From Bacteroidales bacterium UBA6366 (GTDB taxonomy: Bacteria > Bacteroidota > Bacteroidia > Bacteroidales > UBA932), in contig DJRG01000089.1 in assembly GCA_002438845.1 (NCBI GenBank), positions 25,772 to 89,771 of the forward strand: a DNA stretch of 64,000 nt, in the 5' to 3' direction. Under the pieces are notes generated by a model, which saw only the letters and a program-made list of their open reading frames with translations, did not search any database and had not been told where the DNA came from. A program made the position numbers and the translations under genes. Shown one piece after another: positions 43,179 through 51,695 of the stretch; the first letter of the stretch is position 1, and each line of letters starts with the position of its first letter.

Positions 43179-46100
43179 TAGAATGTGAGGTTGATTCCAA
43201 GTCTGTACATCCTATAGACAGGGAAAGCGGAGCAAGAACCCTCGACAGGAGTGTCATTTGTCTTCATGCCATCGATAGTGAAGAGGTTCTGACCGCTCAG
43301 ATAAACCTTGAAAGCGCTGGCGTTAAGGAAGTCGCAGACTTTCTTAGGCATCTTGTAGGAGATCTCCGCGGTCTTCAGGCGCAGGAACGAGGCATCCTTG
43401 AGAAGATAGTCGTTCGCCTGGAGATTGGTCGTGGCTGTCGTGGAAAGGGCAGGGAAACCGATTTCCTCATCGTTGAGCCATTTCTCGGCCGTCCAGGCTG
43501 ACTTATGGCTTTCAGTGAACACTCCATCGTAGGCCGACTGGAATGTGAACAACTCACTGTAATTTCTCTTGTACCCACCAAGTCCCTGGAAAAGGAGGTT
43601 CACCTCGAAGTTCTTGATGTTGAAGCCGACATTGAAAGCGAAGTTGTACTTAGGAAGCGAACCGTTGCCGAGAGGAGCCATGTCCTTCTCGTCGATGACG
43701 CCGTCCCCGTTCAGATCCTTGTACTTGATGTCTCCAAGACGCGGAGTGCCGAATGAATATTTCGGGCCGGCATCGATCTCTTCCTGGAAATTGTACAGGC
43801 CGTTGCCGTTGCTGTAGTCAGTCAGGTAGCCCCAAGACTGTCCGAGAGGATAGCCTTCTGTACGGTAACGGTAAGCGTAGGTGTCATTGTAAGCGGTTTC
43901 GCCTATGTAGATGACCTTGTTCTTGCTATAGTCAAGATGACCGGCAATGAACAGTCCGAAATCAGAGTTGAAACGCTTTCTGTAGCTTACAGAGAGTTCC
44001 CATCCCTTGTTCTCGAACTCACCCATGTTGGTGATAGGATAGGCTCCAAGAGGAATACCTTGATAAAGAGGAACTTTCGATGTAGAGTTAATCACTCCAT
44101 TGTTCAGTTTCTCCCTGAATATGTCAAAGGAAACCTGGAACTGGTTGGCTATTCCTAGATCAATCCCGACATTAGTCTTGTAGATTTTCTCAGGCTCAAG
44201 ATTAGGGTTACCATAAACAGATTCATTTGTGTAATAACCAAGGTAAGGAATCTTTCCGCCAGCGTTGCTGTTCACCTGATCCTTGTAGGCGTACCTGTCG
44301 AATCCGGTGGCGTCGTTGCCGGTGACAGCATAAGAGCCGCGAACTTTCAGCAAAGACAGCCAAGGAATATTTTCCTTCACGAAACTCTCGTTGGAAGCGA
44401 TCCAAGCCGCTGAAACCCCTGGAGTCCAGATGAAGCGGGTCTTTCTCGGGAAATAGTCTGATCCCGAATATCCTGTCGAAAGCTTGACGGCATATCTCTT
44501 GTCAAAGTCATAAGCCACTTCCGCTCCTGAATATACCCGCCTGAAATCGTAGGTGGCGCCACCGGCAAGGTTGTCGAACACCTGATAGGTCATGTAGGCG
44601 TTGGCGTTCAGATGATGCCTGCCGAAATCTCTCTGCCAGCCTGCCTCTCCCTTGTAAGAGAAATAACCGTACAAGGCGGTTCCTTTAGCATAAGTCAGGT
44701 TCGTGTTGATCGTGGTTCCGTAATGGGTGAACGTAAGGTCGCTCCAATCGTTGTCACGGATGTACCTGGCGTAGTCCTGAGTGTTGGAAGTGATGGAGTT
44801 GATGTAGGAAAGATAACCCACGCTGCCACCAGCCCAAAGCCCCGGGGTCAGAAACGAAAGGTCAAACTTCAGCCCGGCCTGGCCGTAGATGTTGGTGTTC
44901 ATCTCGTTGTTGTAGCCGGTGCGGTTCAGGAAGCCGTAAGGCGAGAAATTGATGTTCGGAGTGGTCACCACTTCCCCACCAGCGTCAATCACATTGCCAT
45001 CCTCATCCTGAATTGTAGGGGTCACAGGACCATAGATGAAAGAAGGCATACCCGTGATGATGGTGTACAGGGTCTCGTTGCAGTTCACGGCCCCTCCAGG
45101 TGTGTGAGCCCTTACGATGGAACCCGCCAGATTCGCCCAAAGACTGATGTAGTTGTTGATCTTCACATCGACATTGGAGCGGAAGTTGATCCTGTATTTC
45201 TCATTGTCAGCCTTGTAGGCCGTCTGATCAGCGTTCCAGAAACTTCCTTGGCGCAACACGTTGAAGTTGGAGTAGAACCTCACGTTCTCGTTGCCTCCCG
45301 TGGCATCCAGAGCGATTCTCTGCTGATTCGAGAAATCACGGACGAGCATGTCGTACCAGTTCGTGTTCGGATAGAGGTCGCTGCCACCATCCTTGAAGCC
45401 TTCTACAGCCTCTTTCGAGAAAATATGGTACTCCCCCAGCCCGTCATTGACAGCCGCCTGGTTGCGGAGGTTTGCAAACGTGTAGGAGTCGAAGCTGTGG
45501 ATTCTGGTTGTAGGCACCTGCACCGTCTCCGAGATGTTCACACCCACCTTCAATTTGCCCGGAGTGCCGCGCTTTGTGTTGATGACAATCAAGCCATCGG
45601 CTCCTTTCACGCCATAAATCGCCTGAGACGCTCCGTCTTTGAGAATGGACACAGACTCTATCTCCTCTGGGGAAATCCTGTAGAGAATGTCGTGTGCGAA
45701 CGAGTCGTAGAGGATTCCGTCAATGACCACGCTGGCGATTCCGCCAATGACCACGCTGGCGATTCCGCCGTGGAAAGTGGAGTAGCCGCGCACATACATA
45801 TTCAGAGACTCGTAAGCCGGCTCAAATGTTGACTCCATCGTCGTGAGTCCGGAGAACATTCCAGAGAACGTCCCTTGAAGACGTGTCATCAGAGATCTTC
45901 CAAGTTTCTCTCCCGAAGCCGTTGAGACAGCGTCGGATAGGACTTCCCTACTCTGTTTGGAAAGACCTATGTTGACATTCTCGGCAAGGTTGTGGGCGTC
46001 ATCCTCAAGGGTGATTTCCATCTGGGAGGAAGCCTTGGCTGATGCCGGTTTGAAGCCAAGGAGAGAGAACTCCAACTCACCGGCTTTGTCAACCTTGGCC

Positions 46101-46288
46101 GTGTACTGTCCGTTCTTGTCCGTGATGTACAAGTCCTTGTGGTTGGACGAGACGATCACGCCGGGCAACGGGTTACCGTAAATGTCCCTTACGGTACCGG
46201 CGACAGTGATGTCCTGCGCCTTGACCTGCATTGATGATGCTCCAAGCAGGAGAAGCGCCGCTGCCGCAAATATATTCTTATTCATCAT
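43178..46288 (-). CDS. SusC/RagA-family TonB-dependent transporter, second pair of PUL3
   Basis: 1036 residues: signal peptide to about MQVKAQ, carboxypeptidase-like domain (VAGTVRDIYGNPLPGVIVSS), plug with SVSILKDGASQAIYGVKGADG, barrel ending YRLGINLTF. It differs from canonical SusC in the link before the plug (IGLSKQSREVLSDAVSTASG) and carries an exact 24-bp in-frame tandem duplication that doubles the SVVI strand just before the conserved V-V-I-D-G. Starts 37 nt after the first PUL3 susD and is translationally coupled to its own susD. Confidence 0.95.
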   Translation of the reverse strand: MMNKNIFAAAALLLLGASSMQVKAQDITVAGTVRDIYGNPLPGVIVSSNHKDLYITDKNGQYTAKVDKAGELEFSLLGFKPASAKASSQMEITLEDDAHNLAENVNIGLSKQSREVLSDAVSTASGEKLGRSLMTRLQGTFSGMFSGLTTMESTFEPAYESLNMYVRGYSTFHGGIASVVIGGIASVVIDGILYDSFAHDILYRISPEEIESVSILKDGASQAIYGVKGADGLIVINTKRGTPGKLKVGVNISETVQVPTTRIHSFDSYTFANLRNQAAVNDGLGEYHIFSKEAVEGFKDGGSDLYPNTNWYDMLVRDFSNQQRIALDATGGNENVRFYSNFNVLRQGSFWNADQTAYKADNEKYRINFRSNVDVKINNYISLWANLAGSIVRAHTPGGAVNCNETLYTIITGMPSFIYGPVTPTIQDEDGNVIDAGGEVVTTPNINFSPYGFLNRTGYNNEMNTNIYGQAGLKFDLSFLTPGLWAGGSVGYLSYINSITSNTQDYARYIRDNDWSDLTFTHYGTTINTNLTYAKGTALYGYFSYKGEAGWQRDFGRHHLNANAYMTYQVFDNLAGGATYDFRRVYSGAEVAYDFDKRYAVKLSTGYSGSDYFPRKTRFIWTPGVSAAWIASNESFVKENIPWLSLLKVRGSYAVTGNDATGFDRYAYKDQVNSNAGGKIPYLGYYTNESVYGNPNLEPEKIYKTNVGIDLGIANQFQVSFDIFREKLNNGVINSTSKVPLYQGIPLGAYPITNMGEFENKGWELSVSYRKRFNSDFGLFIAGHLDYSKNKVIYIGETAYNDTYAYRYRTEGYPLGQSWGYLTDYSNGNGLYNFQEEIDAGPKYSFGTPRLGDIKYKDLNGDGVIDEKDMAPLGNGSLPKYNFAFNVGFNIKNFEVNLLFQGLGGYKRNYSELFTFQSAYDGVFTESHKSAWTAEKWLNDEEIGFPALSTTATTNLQANDYLLKDASFLRLKTAEISYKMPKKVCDFLNASAFKVYLSGQNLFTIDGMKTNDTPVEGSCSAFPVYRMYRLGINLTF
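45721..45768. repeat. Exact 24-bp tandem duplication inside susC
   Basis: 45721-45744 and 45745-45768 are identical. The frame is kept and eight residues are repeated, giving GGIASVVIGGIASVVIDG. Absence of any mismatch points to a recent slippage event. Confidence 0.95.
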
Positions 46289-46325
46289 ATTCGATGCAAA
46301 TTAAGTGTTCTGAATTATTCAACCA

Positions 46326-48248
46326 TTACCAACCAGGGTTCTGCCAGTCCTCACCCGTGATGGCCCTCATGTTGTTGACCTCGGTAAGAGGAATAGGCAT
46401 CTTGAGCCATTTATTGGTGTAGCACTGACGCTCCTTGATGTTAGTGCGCTCGTACCTGTAAGAACCATCATTCATGTGGGTTATGCTTACAGCTGTAACC
46501 CAACGGTCAGTGGCGGAAAGATCCCCGTCAGGTTCACTCCACCTGCGGACATCAAAGTAACGGTTACCCTCAAGAGCAAGCTCGACCCTTCTTTCATTGC
46601 GTATTCTCAAACGCAGGTCATCGCCGGAAAGGCTTGCCGGAAGACCAGGCATACCGGCACGTGTACGCACCTTGTTCACGTATATGATGGCTTCATCAGC
46701 GTGACCAGCCTCCATCGCGGCCTCTGCGAAATTCAGATAAATCTCGGCAAGACGGTAATCCTTATGGCGCGCACCGTCAATTCTCATTTCTTTACCACTG
46801 TTCGGATGCAGGAATTTTCTTTGGTAATATCCGGTTCTTGTAGCTAATCTACTTGAAGTTGAACGACCTGTCATAGGTTCAGGTTCATTCTTGATGCTTC
46901 CTGAAGCATCCTCGTAAGAGTCCCATGTGGCAATGGTCCTTGTCATAGTACCCTCGCCTTGCCCCAAATTTTCAAAAGATGTAGGTGACGTGGCATAAGA
47001 CCAGCTACAGTATCTTTGGGATCCATTGTAATAGATTGTGGCATAAAACCTCGGATCGCGATTTGCGTAAGGATTATTCTTATCATAAAGAGTCCCCTTA
47101 TTATAATTCGGTTGAAGATGTTTCTCGTCAAGATAAGGCTTGGAGAGATCCAGCACAGGCTGTCCGTCAATAGTCTCAAACGCATCAACCAGTTCTTGCG
47201 TAGGGCATGTCCCTGCTTTTGCGCCTATTATATAAGGAGCGTCAACATTAGCCAAATCATTATTAGCCCCAGCCTTCAGTTGATAGATTGTCTCCCTGTC
47301 CGCAGGATCAGCAGTATAGGCCGCTGAATTGCAGAAATATTCATTGAAGTACTGAGATGCCAATGTAGGAAGATATGCCTTCTCGTCACCCCATACTGCC
47401 GCCTGGTTCAGTTTGTCATAAAGGGCGTAGCCGTTGCTTTCAAGAGCCTGCACGGCCGCCTTGTTCACTGAATACGCCTCCTCCCAATAATTGTTGCCAT
47501 TATTGTACAAAGGACTCGCCGCAAACAAGGTCATCCTTGACTTTATGGCCCAAGCCACAGCCTTTGTCATACGCATGACCTCGCTGTCAGTGGTAATCCT
47601 CCAAGGCAGCTCATCACAAGCGAGAGCAGCGTCGCAATCCTCGATGATGAACTCGACCACGTCGTGGAAAGAACCGCGCTCAACCTTTGAGAAATCCTCA
47701 TCATAATTGTAAGGTTCCCTGATGATAGGAAGAGAACAGCCGAACCACATAAGAAGCTCCGAATAGTAATACGCCCTGAGCACGTGAGCTTCCGCTGTCC
47801 ATCTGGCACGGTCACTCTCAGAGTTCACATTAGCGGTCGGAATATTCTGAAGAAAAACGGCACAGTTACGTATTCTCTGGAAAGATCTGGACCAAGACAC
47901 TGTCTCTGTCGGTTCCGCCCCTTTCATTGTGGAAGGAAAATCTGATGACGTGGCGTTTCCGTTGTAATACAGTGACGAAGGAGATGTGTAAGACGACTCA
48001 ACATCGTCGGCATCCCATGAATCATCGCACCAATTGACCGGACCGCGGCTCCAGAAATAATAATAGCACCCCTTTGCATTGATGCTCGAATAGCATGTGT
48101 TCAGATAGTACATCGTCTTGTCGTTGTCCCGAAACACATCCTCAATGGAAATTTTTCCGGACGGAGCCTCATCCAAAACGTCAGAGCAGGCTGACAAGGA
48201 TGAAAGCAAAAGGCAGCAAGCCGAGATATAATAAAGTGAATTTTTCAT
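46326..48248 (-). CDS. SusD/RagB-family lipoprotein, first pair of PUL3
   Basis: 640 residues from the ATG at 48248; the frame extends to 48338 but that part overlaps susC and precedes the signal MKNSLYYISACCLLLSSLSAC (Cys21). SusD features: IEDVFRDNDKTMYYLNTCYSS, RWTAEAHVLRAYYYSELLMWFG, CPTQELVDAFETIDGQP, TGYYQRKFLHP and the end GEDWQNPGW. Paralogous to the second PUL3 SusD. It lies 13 nt after its susC. Confidence 0.95.
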   Translation of the reverse strand: MKNSLYYISACCLLLSSLSACSDVLDEAPSGKISIEDVFRDNDKTMYYLNTCYSSINAKGCYYYFWSRGPVNWCDDSWDADDVESSYTSPSSLYYNGNATSSDFPSTMKGAEPTETVSWSRSFQRIRNCAVFLQNIPTANVNSESDRARWTAEAHVLRAYYYSELLMWFGCSLPIIREPYNYDEDFSKVERGSFHDVVEFIIEDCDAALACDELPWRITTDSEVMRMTKAVAWAIKSRMTLFAASPLYNNGNNYWEEAYSVNKAAVQALESNGYALYDKLNQAAVWGDEKAYLPTLASQYFNEYFCNSAAYTADPADRETIYQLKAGANNDLANVDAPYIIGAKAGTCPTQELVDAFETIDGQPVLDLSKPYLDEKHLQPNYNKGTLYDKNNPYANRDPRFYATIYYNGSQRYCSWSYATSPTSFENLGQGEGTMTRTIATWDSYEDASGSIKNEPEPMTGRSTSSRLATRTGYYQRKFLHPNSGKEMRIDGARHKDYRLAEIYLNFAEAAMEAGHADEAIIYVNKVRTRAGMPGLPASLSGDDLRLRIRNERRVELALEGNRYFDVRRWSEPDGDLSATDRWVTAVSITHMNDGSYRYERTNIKERQCYTNKWLKMPIPLTEVNNMRAITGEDWQNPGW

Positions 48249-48261
48249 ATCATTCCAGCGT

Positions 48262-51200
48262 TTAGAAATTAATGTTGAGTCCAAGACTAACGTTTTTGGT
48301 GATAGGATAACCGTAAGCGTTATTCTGCTCAGGATCAAGGTGAGTTATGCGCAGTCCATCCCACACAAACAGGTTCTGACCACTCACATACACCCTAAGA
48401 GATTTCACCCCCGCCTTTGACAAGTACTTTTCCGGAAGTGTGTAACCTAACTCAATGTTCTTCAATCTCAAGAACGAACGGTTCTGAATGAAGAAGTCAT
48501 TTGCCTCATGGCTTACGCTCTTGTCCACTGAAAGGGATGGATACGAGATTTTCTCTCCATTCTTATAACGTTCCTCAGTCCAAGCGTTCCTTGTCCACTC
48601 AAAGTAAGTTCCTTGTCCGGTGGATTCAACCACACCCTGACCGGAATAGTATTTTGAATATCTTCCCAGACCTGAGAACAGAACATTAAAATCAATCCCT
48701 TTGAAATTCAAGCCAAGTGAGATACCATAGTTCATTCCAGGAATGGTTCCTGAATATCCGATAGGAGAAATATCCTTCTCGTCGATGACGCCATCTCCAT
48801 TGACGTCCTTGTAGACAAAATCACCAACCCGAGGAACTCCAATTTCATATTTATGATACCCATTGATCTCTTCCTGTGATGTGAAATACCCTTTACCAGG
48901 AGAATTCCAATCGATGAGATACCCCCACAACTGCCCAAGACGATAGCCTTCATTGCGGTATTGGTAAGCATATTCCTCGGATCTCATAGCCTCATCATAT
49001 TCTATGATCTCATTGTCATTAAAACCAAGGTTTCCTTTGAGGGAGAACGAGAAATCCTTATTGAAAGTGTGGCTGTAACTTGCTTCTATCTCCAGTCCGT
49101 GATTCTTGACTTTTCCCATATTCACTTTAGGAATATTGGAAGAGCTTACTCCCTGGAACGAAGGAATAGTATGCCGTGAGATAAGAATCTGGTCACGGTT
49201 TTCCTTAAAATAGTCTATGTTCAACCTAAAGTCCTTCAATAGACCTATTTCGAGGCCGACATTCATTTTTTTAGACAATTCCCAAGTGATATTCTTGTTT
49301 CCGAGAAGTCCTTCGCTGATTGTATTGCCGCCAAGACCACCTGCGAAACTGCCACCGGAAGCGACTTTAATATCATCCTGAAAAAGAAATCTGTCGCCAC
49401 CTATGGAATCGTTTCCGACAAGTCCGTAAGAAGCACGGAATTTCAACCAGGTCAGATACTTGTTTTCTTTGAGGAAAGACTCGTTACTGGCTATCCAGCC
49501 AATAGAACCAGAAGGGAAGAGGCCAAACCTCTTGGACGGCGCGAATTGCTCGGAACCGTTATAGCCAAGGTTTCCTTCGACCAGATACCTGTCATCGAAT
49601 GAATATGTAGCCCTGACAGCTGTTCCGATCACATTGTAAGGAATGCCAGCCGATGTCCCTTCCCAAAATCTTCTGTAGGCTGTGGCCATGGCAGTCACAT
49701 CGTGCTTTCCAAACTTCCTTGCATAGTTGACTGAAGCCTGAGCGTAAATCTGGTAGTTTGATGATTTCCATGAAGACATAGACAAAGCCTGTACACCGCT
49801 GTCATCTGATGAATACAACAGAGTCTCATTATCATAGTCAACCGTCACATTGTACAGAGTCTCTTTCTTAAGGCCTTCAAGAACCCCTCTGTTATACGTA
49901 TCGTACGCAACCATACCATTGACACTCAACCCTTTGGTAACAAGATCACTAAGATTCCAATTAACAGAGAACTGGGTGTTCAGGTTTTTCCTCTTGTTAG
50001 TGTGGAATCCCCTGCGGTTGATGATCTCGAATGCTGAGCGGTCAAGGTAGCTATAATTGACAACTCCACCACTCTCGACACCAAACAAAGAATTGGTTGT
50101 AGGGCCAGGAGAAATAGGAAGGATTGTCTGCGACTGATAGATAAGGTCGGTTATCATCCATTGCTGGGCGCTGTCATTGGATGGATTGCCATAAAGATTA
50201 CCCACGGCAGGCATATTCACATTCTCTGCGTATGAAGCGATGTTCAATGAGGCCGTGAGGTTCTTTGTGATGTGGAAATCAAGATTTGAACGAAGACTGA
50301 GCCTGTTCATGTAGCACTGAGGATCATAGCCAAGGAAATCAGGATCCTCGGTGTTCAGATTACCGCCTTGGTGGATATATCCAACATTCACAAAATAATT
50401 GACAAAGTCAGTTCCTCCGGAGATGTTGGCGTTGGCACGTGTCTGAGGAGTGTTGCTTTTAAGATACATCCTATAGTAATCGTTGTCGCAGTAGACTGCC
50501 CTTCGGATCGCCGCTTGATTCTCATAGTCCGGCGATGACGGATCCAAGCCAATAAGAGGATTCTTGTACTTAGCTATTATCTCGTCCGAATACAATGCTT
50601 TGCGGCCACTGTTCCGCAAAGCCTCATTGCGAAGCTCGCAGTATTCCCAGGAGTGAAGCCTGGAAGGCTCCTTGGTGAAGGATGTCCAGCTCTGGTCGAC
50701 CGAAATGTTCAGCTGAGCCTTTCCTTTCTGTCCCTTGCGAGTCTGGATAAGGATCACACCGTTCGCCCCCTGCACTCCGTACAAGGCTGTCGCCGACGCA
50801 TCCTTGAGGACAGAGATGTTCTCCACCTCATTCATGTCGATAGTACGGATGTTGTCACGCTCCACACCATCCACAAGGATCAGAGGGCTCTTTCCGTTGG
50901 TCGTGGCGGCTCCTCGGAGGTACATCGTGGCGCCATCTACACCTGGCTGGCCACCGCCGCTTTGCATGGATGTAAGACCAGTCACACGGCCTGCAAGGGC
51001 GTTGTCCAGACGTGTGGATGTGGTCTTGCGGAGGTCCGCTGAGGCGACTGTCGAGATCGCGCCGGTCACAGATAGTTTCTTCTGCTGGCCGAACGCCACC
51101 ACAACAGTCTCTTCCAGCATCTCGGAGTCAGGAACAAGACTCACAACATAGTTGGATTTGCCTTCAGGAAGGATCTGCTCTGCGTAACCGATACAAGAGA

Positions 51201-51465
51201 CAATGACAGTCGCTCCGGACGGCACTCCCCCAAGAGAGAATGTACCATCAGGTCCGGTCATCGTACCATTGGTCGTACCTTCAACGATGATTGTCACGCC
51301 AGGCATCGGCTGATTGTTCTCGTCAAGCACCTTACCGGTGATTGTTCTGCCGGTCTTCTGGGCGAAGGCGGTGCCTGTCCCGACAACCATCAGCATGAGA
51401 ACAGCCGCTATCGCCGCCTTCACTCCCGAAAGGCAGGACGCAACTTTTTGGATTCTTTCGTGCAT
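48262..51465 (-). CDS. SusC/RagA-family TonB-dependent transporter, first pair of PUL3
   Basis: 1067 residues. The N-terminus has a longer leader (MHERIQKVASCLSGVKAAIA) before the hydrophobic signal core and TAFAQ cleavage region, a form common in SusC proteins. Then the carboxypeptidase-like domain (ITGKVLDENNQPMPGVTIIV), TonB-box-like MLEETVVVAFG, plug with LILVDGVERDN and ISVLKDASATALYGVQGANG, and a barrel ending VSLGLNINF. It is the first gene of PUL3; no regulator gene adjoins it. Confidence 0.97.
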   Translation of the reverse strand: MHERIQKVASCLSGVKAAIAAVLMLMVVGTGTAFAQKTGRTITGKVLDENNQPMPGVTIIVEGTTNGTMTGPDGTFSLGGVPSGATVIVSCIGYAEQILPEGKSNYVVSLVPDSEMLEETVVVAFGQQKKLSVTGAISTVASADLRKTTSTRLDNALAGRVTGLTSMQSGGGQPGVDGATMYLRGAATTNGKSPLILVDGVERDNIRTIDMNEVENISVLKDASATALYGVQGANGVILIQTRKGQKGKAQLNISVDQSWTSFTKEPSRLHSWEYCELRNEALRNSGRKALYSDEIIAKYKNPLIGLDPSSPDYENQAAIRRAVYCDNDYYRMYLKSNTPQTRANANISGGTDFVNYFVNVGYIHQGGNLNTEDPDFLGYDPQCYMNRLSLRSNLDFHITKNLTASLNIASYAENVNMPAVGNLYGNPSNDSAQQWMITDLIYQSQTILPISPGPTTNSLFGVESGGVVNYSYLDRSAFEIINRRGFHTNKRKNLNTQFSVNWNLSDLVTKGLSVNGMVAYDTYNRGVLEGLKKETLYNVTVDYDNETLLYSSDDSGVQALSMSSWKSSNYQIYAQASVNYARKFGKHDVTAMATAYRRFWEGTSAGIPYNVIGTAVRATYSFDDRYLVEGNLGYNGSEQFAPSKRFGLFPSGSIGWIASNESFLKENKYLTWLKFRASYGLVGNDSIGGDRFLFQDDIKVASGGSFAGGLGGNTISEGLLGNKNITWELSKKMNVGLEIGLLKDFRLNIDYFKENRDQILISRHTIPSFQGVSSSNIPKVNMGKVKNHGLEIEASYSHTFNKDFSFSLKGNLGFNDNEIIEYDEAMRSEEYAYQYRNEGYRLGQLWGYLIDWNSPGKGYFTSQEEINGYHKYEIGVPRVGDFVYKDVNGDGVIDEKDISPIGYSGTIPGMNYGISLGLNFKGIDFNVLFSGLGRYSKYYSGQGVVESTGQGTYFEWTRNAWTEERYKNGEKISYPSLSVDKSVSHEANDFFIQNRSFLRLKNIELGYTLPEKYLSKAGVKSLRVYVSGQNLFVWDGLRITHLDPEQNNAYGYPITKNVSLGLNINF

Positions 51466-51635
51466 ATTGATAATGTGTTGTTAAACTACCAGTTTAGCAT
51501 AATGCCATAATTCAAAGGACAATTGAAAACTAATAGTTCGTTTTAACGTTTTTAAAGATAGTGACAACAAAGAATATCTTGTATTGACTGTGACAATATT
51601 TGCAGTAGAAACGACAAATATAAAAGTACAGGCAC

Positions 51636-51675
51636 AAAAAAAGGAATAACCCTTACCGGATCATTCCCTTTTTAA
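51636..51675 (-). terminator. Hairpin terminator after the PpiD-like gene
   Basis: On the minus strand AAAAAGGGAAT pairs with ATTCCTTTTTTT (one bulged G) around a 15-nt loop and ends in a T run. It begins about 22 nt after the stop at 51696. The A/T symmetry could also let it act on the other strand. Confidence 0.7.
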
Positions 51676-51695
51676 TATATCAGTATGATTTTCTA

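Noticed and set aside
44612..45832. A 406-codon open frame on the plus strand opposite susC
   Set aside because: It is fully antisense to a clear SusC gene, has no family motif, signal or ribosome site, and its Val/Arg/His-rich make-up is what the complement of a SusC frame gives.
48249..48338. Upstream start for the first PUL3 SusD
   Set aside because: The extra residues overlap the end of susC and lie before a clear lipoprotein signal.
51482..51496. TAAACT-ACC-AGTTTA inverted repeat in the PUL3 leader
   Set aside because: Only 6 bp per arm in A/T-rich DNA; too likely by chance to call an operator without conservation.
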